Source of the DNA: CAYSLZ01 sp964547295
GTDB lineage: Bacteria; Patescibacteriota; Microgenomatia; UBA12405; JAHJSD01
Reading direction: 5' to 3'
Assembly (NCBI GenBank): GCA_964547295.1
Contig: CAZJMH010000027.1
Span: forward strand, 1-9,362
DNA: 9,362 bases
Position numbers and translations under genes: made by a program. This document shows, piece after piece, positions 1-5,775 of the stretch. The number at the start of each line of letters is the position of its first letter. Positions within the stretch are counted from its first letter, which is position 1. The notes beneath the pieces were generated by a model that made no database searches, was not told the DNA's origin, and saw only the letters and a program-made list of their open reading frames with translations.

Positions 1-57
1 TTTATACCTAAAAGCAGGTGTAATCGAGGAAATTTGCACATTAAAAAACGGAGGGGA

Positions 58-127
58 TCTCCTTCCGGAGTTTGGCAGTAAGGACTTAATTGAGTTTGAG
101 TTTTTACTGTCGCACTCCGGAGGGGGG
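58..127 (+). promoter_or_regulatory. Long hairpin in the leader of the 40-aa ORF
   Basis: Positions 64-71 (TCCGGAGT) pair perfectly with 114-121 (ACTCCGGA). The outer helix continues to 58-63/122-127 with several G-U pairs. After a 2x2 internal loop (72-73/112-113), 74-81 pair with 104-111 with one G-U. The apical loop is about 82-103. This gives roughly 22 base pairs, unusually strong for this A+T-rich genome. It ends 23 nt before the GGAGG ribosome-binding site of the downstream ORF, so a role in 5' leader regulation or as part of a structured RNA is plausible. An alternative small hairpin (49-55/61-67) would compete with its base. I do not recognise a known RNA family. Confidence 0.55.
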
Positions 128-150
128 AAGCATTACAGAACTAGTTAACT

Positions 151-155
151 GGAGG
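151..155 (+). promoter_or_regulatory. Strong Shine-Dalgarno site (GGAGG)
   Basis: GGAGG lies 6 nt upstream of the ATG at 162. It is the best ribosome-binding site in the window and fixes the start of the small basic ORF at 162. The same frame could be opened upstream from a TTG at 90, but that codon has no such site and lies inside the leader hairpin. Confidence 0.6.
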
Positions 156-161
156 TTCACA

Positions 162-284
162 ATGCCGAATTGGAAGAGCAAGTGCAAGAAGAAGACCAGG
201 AAAGACGAGGTGGCAAAGATTCTATCGAGGCCCAGAGTGAAGGGCAAGAGCAGAAAGGTCTGCGGGAAGAAGAAGCGGAAGTAG
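162..284 (+). CDS. Possible 40-aa very basic small protein, unknown function
   Basis: This 40-codon ORF starts at an ATG 6 nt after GGAGG and ends at TAG. The product has 14 Lys and 5 Arg (19 of 40 residues), two Cys (residues 8 and 34), one Trp (4), and a KKKRK-type tail. Such composition suggests binding to RNA, DNA or the ribosome, but it does not match ribosomal proteins bL34, bL36 or THX as I know them. Lysine codons are mostly AAG, and G or C is frequent at third positions, unlike rho or the other genes here, which prefer AAA. A caution applies: the segment is a purine-rich tract and would give a charged peptide in any frame. It could therefore be the single-stranded part of a structured RNA. 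The strong ribosome-binding site is the main argument for coding. Confidence 0.45.
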   Translation: MPNWKSKCKKKTRKDEVAKILSRPRVKGKSRKVCGKKKRK

Positions 285-292
285 TAACCTCT

Positions 293-304
293 CCCCCTCC
301 GGAG
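293..304 (+). repeat. Distal arm of a 12-bp inverted repeat bracketing the 40-aa ORF
   Basis: CCCCCTCCGGAG at 293-304 is the exact reverse complement of 115-126 (CTCCGGAGGGGG). The two arms flank the ribosome-binding site and the whole 40-aa ORF, and the distal arm begins 9 nt after the stop codon. The proximal arm is also the 3' strand of the 58-127 hairpin, so the two pairings exclude each other. CTCCGGAG is self-palindromic, which accounts for part of the match by itself. Confidence 0.45.
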
Positions 305-306
305 AT

Positions 307-347
307 GGCTGGAAACAGGGGTGGCGGGTGCTGCCCCTCTCCCAGCC
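307..347 (+). other. G+C-rich hairpin downstream of the 40-aa ORF
   Basis: GGCTGG (307-312) pairs with CCAGCC (342-347). After an internal loop (313-316/339-341), AGGGG (317-321) pairs with CCCCT (334-338), and the helix extends by wobble pairs to a loop near 325-330. It lies 22 nt after the TAG of the small ORF. No T-run follows, so it is not a simple intrinsic terminator. It may be part of the larger structured RNA that continues to 492. Confidence 0.5.
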
Positions 348-351
348 GCGT

Positions 352-492
352 AGGTGCGGTTGGTTTCCGATTTTTCGCCATAGCGGAAAAGCTCCGCTGG
401 TGGCGAAAATCTGGTCCGCGGGAGCGGGCCGAAAGCAAACAAAACCAAGAAACCAAAACACAAACCAAGACAACCAACCACCAACCGCACCT
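352..492 (+). ncRNA. Candidate multi-branched structured RNA element, unknown family
   Basis: A 13-bp perfect inverted repeat (AGGTGCGGTTGGT at 352-364 with ACCAACCGCACCT at 480-492) closes a domain containing two further hairpins. The first pairs TTTTCGCCA (372-380) with TGGCGAAAA (401-409), plus AGCGGA (382-387) with TCCGCT (393-398). The second pairs GGTCCGC (413-419) with GCGGGCC (424-430, one G-U) around a GGGA loop. The remainder, 431-479, is A/C-only apart from a few G and should be single-stranded. The arrangement of clean, nested, G+C-rich helices is what a structured RNA looks like. I saw no match to tmRNA, RNase P or SRP RNA signatures. Whether it is a separate RNA, the 3' end of the small-ORF transcript, or a leader of the next ORF cannot be decided here. 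Confidence 0.45.
436..491 (+). other. C-rich, G-poor, T-free tract resembling a Rho loading (rut) site
   Basis: By hand count these 56 nt contain 31 A, 22 C, 3 G and no T, with eight CC dinucleotides spaced mostly 4-12 nt apart. The T-free run is longer still (416-491). Classical Rho loading sites are unstructured, C-over-G-rich RNA of about this length with repeated YC dinucleotides, and a rho gene lies in this window. The terminal part (480-491) is also an arm of the 13-bp inverted repeat, so loading and folding would compete. This is inference from composition only. Confidence 0.3.
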
Positions 493-542
493 TTTCCATT
501 CACAAATTTTTTTTAAATTATTTATTAAATGTAATTATCAAA

Positions 543-731
543 ATGGAATTTAGAGTTTCTGAAACGGTATTAGATCGTGCAGATCAAAATTATCGGGTTA
601 GAGAAGACCAGGTAAACGCGATTGCTCTGCGCCTGCAGGCGAGAGAAGGTGTAAATGGGAGACGAGAAGAAAGGAAGTTGTTGGCAAAGTTTTCGCTTCG
701 GGACCAGCGAAATCGTAGAGAAGTTCACTAA
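543..731 (+). CDS. Small charged hypothetical protein (62 aa)
   Basis: This 62-codon ORF starts with ATG and ends with TAA. The product is soluble, has no cysteine or membrane segment, and is rich in Arg, Glu, Asp and Gln. Residues from about 18 onward look helical. I recognise no domain. There is no Shine-Dalgarno site; the upstream sequence is A+T-rich and includes a T8 run at 507-514. A weak promoter candidate is TTCACA (499-504) with TATTAA (523-528), spaced 18 nt. Codon use looks ordinary for a gene, but the ORF is short. It converges on the VirD4-like ATPase gene with only 24 nt between stop codons. A hairpin (TTTCGCT 691-697 with AGCGAAA 706-712) lies inside it. It could be a real small gene or a chance ORF. 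Confidence 0.45.
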   Translation: MEFRVSETVLDRADQNYRVREDQVNAIALRLQAREGVNGRREERKLLAKFSLRDQRNRREVH

Positions 732-734
732 CCA

Positions 735-758
735 CTAGCCGCTAACATCTAGCCGCTA
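735..758. repeat. 10-bp direct repeat CTAGCCGCTA x2
   Basis: CTAGCCGCTA occurs at 735-744 and again at 749-758, separated by ACAT. The second copy includes the stop codon (TAG on the minus strand) of the ATPase gene. It fills the short gap between two convergent genes. It does not form a hairpin, so it is not an intrinsic terminator. Confidence 0.6.
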
Positions 759-2885
759 TTTAACTTTCTCTCCAAACCTTTCGCGGGAGACGCGGATGAT
801 TTTCTCCCTGTTTTTATTACTGCAGTCAGGCAAAGGTAGGGTCTTGGCGTAAAAAGGGTTAGAAGTTTCTCCGTCAATGCAAAGCTTTAACAACGTCCGG
901 TAGCGTCCCATAGCGACCAGATCGTTTTCAGTAAATTCCTCGCCAAATTCGTGTTGGAGTATTTGGGCGTCCTGAGCGCCGACGAGAAAAGAAATCAATG
1001 TGCCGACGTTGCCAAAAATGGCATCTGAAATTTCTCTGTCCAGTTGGGCCATATATTGATTGGCAACTGTTAAGTTTAATTTATACTTTCTTGCTTCCGA
1101 CAAAATCCGGATAAATGATTTGGTAGCAAAATTTTGGAACTCGTCAACAAAAAGATAAAACGGCTTTCTGTCTTTTTCGGGTTGGAAAGCCCGGTTCATT
1201 GCCGCCAGTTGAATTTGAGTAATAATCATTGCCCCTAAAAGAGCGGAATTGTCTTCGCCGATTTTTCCGGCTGACAAGTCGCAAAGGAGAATTTTTCCCT
1301 GATTCATAAATTCCTCAATATTTACTTTTGATTTTGGTTCGCTAAGGACTCTTCTTATTAAAGGTGAAGAAACAAACTGGCCGACCTTGTTTAAAATCGG
1401 ATTGATTGCTTCCTGCTGGAAATTTCGGCTCATTGAATTGTATTCGTCGTGCCAAAAACGAAGGAGGACCTGGTCGTCAAGTTTGCTAATCATTTTATCC
1501 CGATAATTTTTATTAGTCAAAATTCTTATTACATCCGACAAAGTTGTGCCGCCGATCGAGGTAAGGGTAAGCAGAGTATTGCGTAAAATATGTTCCATTC
1601 TCGGCCCCCAAGAGTGGCCGTAAAGTTTATTAAAAATAGATACAATTCCAGAAGCAACCAATTCGTATTGGGCCTGGTTCTTAACTTCCAAGGGGTTAAG
1701 CGGATAAGCATAATCCGGGTCAGCCGGATTAAAAAAACAGGTCTCGTTTATCCGGTTGGAAGGGATGTAATCAAGCAAAATTTTAATCAAATCTCCGTGC
1801 GGGTCGACAACAGCTACTCCTTCGCCTTTGCGGATATCTTCAATCGCCATATTTGCCAGCAGCCAAGATTTTCCGGTTCCAGTTTTACCGATAGTATATA
1901 TATGGCGCGGCCGGTCTTTTCTTTTAATTCCAAAAGTTGCCACTTGGTTTTTAAATTCGGTTTTGCCGATAAAAGTTATCTGTTGTTTTTCCTCGTCGGT
2001 TAATTGGCCGGTTGCCGCCGGCAGATTTTCCGGCGGGTCTGATCTGAGTTCCCGCCCCCAGGCAATGTTCGGCAAAGTAATTTTATTATTAGGCAGATGC
2101 CAAAGAGAACTGATTTCAGCAGTATTTAAAATTTGGCTGGCACCGGCTGGCTGACGGTTGTAAATTGCCCTTTTAATTTTATTTTTAAATAAAAATCCAG
2201 CAGATTTTGGGCTAAGCGAATTTGAAGCCGGGTCCGTGTATATGCCGAAAGAAGAGGCCAAAGATTTAAGAGTTGTTTGGTTATTGGTCATTAACCGGAT
2301 GTAGGTTTGAAACCCGGGGTTGGAGATTTTTTGTTCTATTAACTGCTTTTGCGGATGGGGTTTATAATTCTCATTTTCATCCTTGCCGCCGCCTGTTTCA
2401 GCAATACTGGCGTATTTGTTCTGCCAGCCTTTTGGGGCTGGGGCAAGAATAATTTGATAAAGAAAAAAGTTATCCGGGTTGTCTGACTTGGCCATTGTTG
2501 CCAGAATTGAAGATAAAGGGTCTGTTTCTTCAAACCGGTCAGCGGTTTTAATCGGCAGATAAGCCGGCCCGGTCAACTGTAGTTGTGAAAAGCATTTATT
2601 TTCGAGCTTCTCGAGCTTTTCGAACATATCGAACTTCTCCAGTACTGCTTCCTTATACTGGGCCAATAACTGGGCTTTAAAAAAATCAACTTTGTTTTCA
2701 GGTACGCCAGCAACAAAATAAATTTTTTGGTCGAAACAGACGATTTCCAACGAATAAACCGGATCGGTTTTACCAAAAAAGGGCAGTGATAACCCCTTTT
2801 TTTCAATCAGGTTTGACAAAAGAGCATATGTTTGTTCAATCTTGTCTTCGTTACCTCGGGGAACTTTAATTGTAAAAAACTTCAT
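756..2885 (-). CDS. VirD4/HerA-like type IV secretion ATPase with TraM-recognition C-terminus
   Basis: This 709-aa P-loop ATPase belongs to the HerA/FtsK-VirD4 superfamily, as in CPR proteins annotated as DUF87 or conjugative DNA transfer proteins. Residues 1 to about 290 form the N-terminal domain seen in CPR homologues. The Walker A motif is GKTGTGKS (333-340). DPHGD (361-365) and WGPRMEHILRN (427-437 region) are characteristic of this group. Walker B is FYLFVDEFQNF (576-586), and the sensor-like ANQYMAQL (608-615) is typical of the TraG/TraD C-terminal domain. By family, it would be a hexameric cytoplasmic motor that pumps DNA or energises a pilus or secretion channel. I see no transmembrane segment, unlike VirD4 itself, so a partner would be needed at the membrane. 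Residues about 83-96 contain a short EKL/EKF tandem repeat. The ATG at 2885 is supported by a promoter placed exactly for a leaderless transcript. No other minus-strand gene follows it in the window. Confidence 0.9.
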   Translation of the reverse strand: MKFFTIKVPRGNEDKIEQTYALLSNLIEKKGLSLPFFGKTDPVYSLEIVCFDQKIYFVAGVPENKVDFFKAQLLAQYKEAVLEKFDMFEKLEKLENKCFSQLQLTGPAYLPIKTADRFEETDPLSSILATMAKSDNPDNFFLYQIILAPAPKGWQNKYASIAETGGGKDENENYKPHPQKQLIEQKISNPGFQTYIRLMTNNQTTLKSLASSFGIYTDPASNSLSPKSAGFLFKNKIKRAIYNRQPAGASQILNTAEISSLWHLPNNKITLPNIAWGRELRSDPPENLPAATGQLTDEEKQQITFIGKTEFKNQVATFGIKRKDRPRHIYTIGKTGTGKSWLLANMAIEDIRKGEGVAVVDPHGDLIKILLDYIPSNRINETCFFNPADPDYAYPLNPLEVKNQAQYELVASGIVSIFNKLYGHSWGPRMEHILRNTLLTLTSIGGTTLSDVIRILTNKNYRDKMISKLDDQVLLRFWHDEYNSMSRNFQQEAINPILNKVGQFVSSPLIRRVLSEPKSKVNIEEFMNQGKILLCDLSAGKIGEDNSALLGAMIITQIQLAAMNRAFQPEKDRKPFYLFVDEFQNFATKSFIRILSEARKYKLNLTVANQYMAQLDREISDAIFGNVGTLISFLVGAQDAQILQHEFGEEFTENDLVAMGRYRTLLKLCIDGETSNPFYAKTLPLPDCSNKNREKIIRVSRERFGEKVK

Positions 2886-2891
2886 ATCCTT

Positions 2892-2919
2892 ATTTTAGCA
2901 TTGACTTTAACCTTGACAA
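2892..2919 (-). promoter_or_regulatory. Promoter of the VirD4-like gene, predicted leaderless
   Basis: On the minus strand, TTGTCA (2919-2914) is followed by a 16-nt spacer and TAAAAT (2897-2892). A start site 7 nt downstream of the -10 falls at 2885, which is the A of the ATG, so the mRNA would be leaderless. The AAGGA just before the ATG would then not be transcribed. The -35 box occupies almost the same bases as the -35 of the divergent rho promoter. Confidence 0.55.
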
Positions 2920-2941
2920 GGTGGGGGTATTTTGGTATAAA
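2913..2941 (+). promoter_or_regulatory. Sigma-70-type promoter of the rho operon
   Basis: TTGACA (2913-2918, consensus -35) is followed by exactly 17 nt and then TATAAA (2936-2941). The predicted start is near 2948, giving rho a 5' leader of about 98 nt. It diverges from the ATPase promoter and shares the -35 bases TTGACAA with it. Confidence 0.75.
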
Positions 2942-2959
2942 CAATTCAGCCTCATAATT

Positions 2960-2994
2960 CATTTGTTCATTTGGACATTTTTCATTTGGCATTT
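2960..2994 (+). repeat. CATTTG tandem repeat in the rho leader
   Basis: CATTT(G/T) occurs at 2960, 2968, 2976, 2983 and 2990, a period of 7-8 nt, just downstream of the predicted rho start site. The tract is U-rich with more C than G. It could be a simple intergenic repeat or a Rho-binding leader for autoregulation; the sequence does not decide between these. Confidence 0.55.
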
Positions 2995-3045
2995 AGGTGT
3001 GAAGACAAGCGAAAAGCCTACGTTAAATATTAATCTATATAAATT

Positions 3046-4347
3046 ATGCCTACAGATAAAAACGATTCTCAAATAGTGACTGCCGATGATGTCGGCAATG
3101 GCTCAAAGCTTAATGCTAAGGGCTCAATGCAAAAGAAAAAAAGTAAAGGGAAACCCGAAGGTGGTGACCGAAGTCGAACTAATAAAGAAGACTTGTTAGA
3201 AGTTGACGGGCGAATTATTCCAGATGGTGGTGTTCCCACTGAGTATCGGGAGGGATTGCTAGATACTCAGCCTAAAGGTCATGGCTTTTTGCGGCCCAAC
3301 TATATTCCTTCGCGTGAAGACATTTATATTTCTAATTCTCAAATCCGTCGGTTTAAACTCCGAGAGGGTGATTTAGTAGGCGGTCAGGTTCGTGAGCCAA
3401 AAGAAAACGAGCGATATCACGGCTTGTTAAAAGTTGAGAAAATTAACGGCAAATCTTTGGATGAAATAAGTGACCGGCCTTGGTTTGACAAGTTAACCCC
3501 GGTTTATCCTCAGCCTCATGTAAATTTGGAAACAGATCCAGATAAATTAACTACTCGGATGATAGATTTAATTACTCCTATTGGTTTTGGTCAGCGAGGA
3601 ATGATTGTTTCTCCACCAAAAGCAGGTAAAACCTGGTTATTAAAAGATATAGCCGAAGGAATTTCTGAAAATCACCCCGAGGTTCACCTAATGGCTGTTT
3701 TAATTGCTGAGCGTCCAGAAGAAGTAACTGATATTAGAAGGTCGGTTAAAGGAGAGGTGGTTGCCAGTAATTTTGATGAATCACCACTTAAACAAACTCG
3801 GGCAGCGGAAATTGCCTTATCTCGTGCAAAAAGATTGGTAGAAATGGGAAAAGACGTTTTTATTTTGCTTGATTCTATTACTCGATTGGCTCGTGCCTAT
3901 AATTTAGTTACTCCTACGTCTGGAAGAACTCTGTCTGGTGGATTTGACCCGGCAGCTTTATCTCCAGCGAAACAATTTTTAGGTGCGGCTAGAAAAATAG
4001 AAGATGATGGTTCTTTGACGATTATTGGAACTGCTTTAATTAAAACTGACAGCCGAATGGATGACCTGATTTACGAGGAATTTAAAGGAACAGGAAATAT
4101 GGAATTACATTTAGATAGGAGTTTAGCAGAAAGACGTATTTACCCGGCAATTGATATTCAGCGTTCAGGGACAAGAAGGGAAGAGTTGCTTTTTGGTGAA
4201 GAAAAAATGGAGGCGATTCGTAGAATGAGGCGAATGATTGACTTGTTAGGTGAGGAAGAGCGCACCGATGCCTTTATACAGAAACTTAGACAAACAAAGT
4301 CCAATGAAGAGTTTCTTAAAGAAATAGCTTCGGCTTCGGAGATGTAA
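3046..4347 (+). CDS. rho: Transcription termination factor Rho
   Basis: This 433-aa hexameric RNA-dependent ATPase ends transcription at unstructured C-rich RNA. A cold-shock-type primary RNA-binding domain lies at about 68-135. The ATPase core has the P-loop SPPKAGKT (189-196), catalytic Glu in AERPEE (E222), Walker B FILLD with the following SITRLARAYN (272-286), the Q-loop around SGRTLSGG (292-299), the R-loop around K333, and the arginine finger in SGTR (R377). All expected catalytic residues are present. Residues 1 to about 55 are a low-complexity Lys/Gly/Asp-rich tail in place of the usual N-terminal three-helix Rho_N domain, though its length is close to the E. coli protein (419 aa). 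The ATG at 3046 has no Shine-Dalgarno site. A consensus promoter lies about 98 nt upstream. It is the first gene of an operon with the M23 peptidase gene, which starts one base after its stop. Confidence 0.97.
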   Translation: MPTDKNDSQIVTADDVGNGSKLNAKGSMQKKKSKGKPEGGDRSRTNKEDLLEVDGRIIPDGGVPTEYREGLLDTQPKGHGFLRPNYIPSREDIYISNSQIRRFKLREGDLVGGQVREPKENERYHGLLKVEKINGKSLDEISDRPWFDKLTPVYPQPHVNLETDPDKLTTRMIDLITPIGFGQRGMIVSPPKAGKTWLLKDIAEGISENHPEVHLMAVLIAERPEEVTDIRRSVKGEVVASNFDESPLKQTRAAEIALSRAKRLVEMGKDVFILLDSITRLARAYNLVTPTSGRTLSGGFDPAALSPAKQFLGAARKIEDDGSLTIIGTALIKTDSRMDDLIYEEFKGTGNMELHLDRSLAERRIYPAIDIQRSGTRREELLFGEEKMEAIRRMRRMIDLLGEEERTDAFIQKLRQTKSNEEFLKEIASASEM

Positions 4348-4348
4348 A

Positions 4349-5467
4349 ATGAACCAAGATTTTATTAACGAGGTTCAAAACCAGCTCAAAAAAATTAATC
4401 AAGAATTGAAATCGTTTTTTTTAGCATACTTTAATTTTTTCAAGGACATGTTTACTGGTTTATTTTGGCATTTTGAAGCAGTTAAAAGTCTTTTTTCTTC
4501 GTTGCTTTATCGGAAACGTGGCCGTTGGGCTCGGCCCTTTGCTCACTTTTTTCTGGCTTTATTTATATTCCTAGGTATAACCCTATCTCCAAGAATAGAG
4601 AGAGCCTTAAGGGATGATTCTATACAATGGAATACCTATTCGCCTAGTTCAGCTTATGCCACTTACAGTCAGGGCGCTAAAAACGCAACTACAATTGAGT
4701 CTTCACATCAAAGAGGCAATATTGTTACCTATACTGTTCGTGAAGGGGATACGGTTTCCTCAATTGCAGAAAAGTTTGGGGTTTCTATTGACACAGTTAT
4801 TTGGGCAAATAACATTTCATCGGTTACTTCAATTAAGCCTGGACAACAGTTGCAGATACCGCCAGTGACCGGCATAGTTTATGAGGTTCAGCGAGGAGAA
4901 ACAGTTTATTCTATTGCAGAAAAGCATGAGGCTAATCCACAGGCAATTGTTGATTTTCCATTTAATTCTTTTGCTAATGATGAAACTTTTGCTTTGGCAG
5001 TTGGTCAAACCTTGATTATTCCTGACGGTGTCAAGCCTAAAGCTCGTCCTGTTGCACCGCCTCAGCCCGCTTATATTGCTCAAGCAGAAGTCCAGACCGG
5101 AGGAGGTAGCGGCACCTTTATTTGGCCAACTGGAGGGCGAATAACTCAGCGTTATGTTTGGTATCACCGCGGTATTGATATTGCCAACAATACTAGTCCA
5201 GCAATTGTTGCTGCTCAATCAGGTCATGTTTCAGCTGTTATCTATAACCGCTATGGCTATGGTAATCATGTTGTCGTTGATCATGGCAATGGATACCAAA
5301 CCCTTTACGCTCACTTAAGCAGGATTTATGTCCAGCCTAACCAGCAAGTTTCATCTGGTCAAGCATTAGGCCAAATGGGGACAACTGGACGGTCAACCGG
5401 AATTCATTTACACTTTGAAGTTATCCATAATGGGGTTAAGTTAAATCCCTTATCTCTGCTTCAGTAA
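4349..5467 (+). CDS. Membrane-anchored LysM-LysM-M23 peptidoglycan endopeptidase
   Basis: This 372-aa cell-wall hydrolase has an amphipathic, Phe-rich cytoplasmic start (1-60), one transmembrane segment (about 63-80), a Ser/Thr-rich linker, two LysM peptidoglycan-binding domains (about 126-171 and 177-225), a Pro-rich linker, and a C-terminal M23 (lysostaphin/LytM-type) metallopeptidase domain (about 257-369). Zinc ligands are intact: H273 and D277 in HRGID, and H355 in HLHFE. H322 in YAHL and H353 are the expected active-site histidines. It probably cuts peptide cross-links outside the membrane during growth, division or insertion of surface structures. The second LysM is more divergent than the first. 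The start is 1 nt after the rho stop, and GGAG (4338-4341) lies 7 nt before the ATG, so the two genes should be translated from one mRNA. Its stop is 5 nt from the convergent pilin-like gene, leaving no room for an intrinsic terminator. Confidence 0.93.
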   Translation: MNQDFINEVQNQLKKINQELKSFFLAYFNFFKDMFTGLFWHFEAVKSLFSSLLYRKRGRWARPFAHFFLALFIFLGITLSPRIERALRDDSIQWNTYSPSSAYATYSQGAKNATTIESSHQRGNIVTYTVREGDTVSSIAEKFGVSIDTVIWANNISSVTSIKPGQQLQIPPVTGIVYEVQRGETVYSIAEKHEANPQAIVDFPFNSFANDETFALAVGQTLIIPDGVKPKARPVAPPQPAYIAQAEVQTGGGSGTFIWPTGGRITQRYVWYHRGIDIANNTSPAIVAAQSGHVSAVIYNRYGYGNHVVVDHGNGYQTLYAHLSRIYVQPNQQVSSGQALGQMGTTGRSTGIHLHFEVIHNGVKLNPLSLLQ

Positions 5468-5472
5468 TTTTT

Positions 5473-5775
5473 TCAAGAGGTTATTTTAATTCCAAAAATC
5501 AATTCTACAATTTGAAGAATAAAATAAGTGGCCATGACAAGAATAAATCCAGCCAAAGCGTATATGATTTTATTAGTTCCTTTTTTAATTCCTTCTGGGT
5601 TGCCGCTAGAAGTAAGCAAATCAAAACCTCCTAAAATTAAAAGTGCGAACATAGCAATTCCGGCAATGACAATCGCATAATTTAAAAATTGGCTGACAAT
5701 ATCGCCTAGTGTTGAGTTGGCAAATTTAAATTCATCCGGGTAGCTTGGTAAGGCTACTTGAGCAAATATTTTCAT
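5473..5775 (-). CDS. VirB2/TrbC-like small two-helix membrane protein
   Basis: This 100-aa protein has two hydrophobic helices (about 28-53 and 70-95) separated by a short polar loop with SSGNPEGIKKG (56-66). This is the layout of VirB2/TrbC-like pilins and related CPR proteins of type IV secretion loci. The loop with G-N-P-E matches that of the gene just upstream, so the two are paralogous in this module. The frame stays open further upstream, but the ATG at 5775 is preferred: it overlaps the upstream stop (TAATG) and has AGGA (5787-5784) 8 nt before it. By family it may polymerise into a pilus or form a membrane channel component. A cleaved signal peptide is not obvious. It is the second gene of a two-gene operon. 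Confidence 0.8.
   Translation of the reverse strand: MKIFAQVALPSYPDEFKFANSTLGDIVSQFLNYAIVIAGIAMFALLILGGFDLLTSSGNPEGIKKGTNKIIYALAGFILVMATYFILQIVELIFGIKITS

Noticed and set aside
1..492. tmRNA, RNase P RNA or SRP RNA
   Set aside because: A purine-rich ORF among helices suggested tmRNA, but the tag-like peptide, tRNA-like ends and 3' CCA region are missing. The conserved RNase P and SRP core strings were not found on either strand.
104..503. Three long open frames on the minus strand over the left-end segment
   Set aside because: They lie opposite a purine-rich tract and hairpins, have no ribosome-binding site or promoter, and their products are compositionally odd (Phe/Leu/Ser/Pro-rich). They look like by-products of base skew.
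507..514. T8 run as an intrinsic terminator
   Set aside because: The nearest strong stem ends at 492, which is 14 nt before the T-run and too far for a normal intrinsic terminator.
170..553. 127-aa plus-strand open frame overlapping the 40-aa ORF
   Set aside because: It opens with TTG, has no properly spaced ribosome-binding site of its own, and runs through the hairpins and the T-free tract. The GGAGG site serves the ATG at 162 in another frame.
691..712. Hairpin TTTCGCT/AGCGAAA as terminator of the VirD4-like gene
   Set aside because: It lies within the 62-aa ORF, has a 7-bp stem and 8-nt loop, and no T-run follows on the minus strand.
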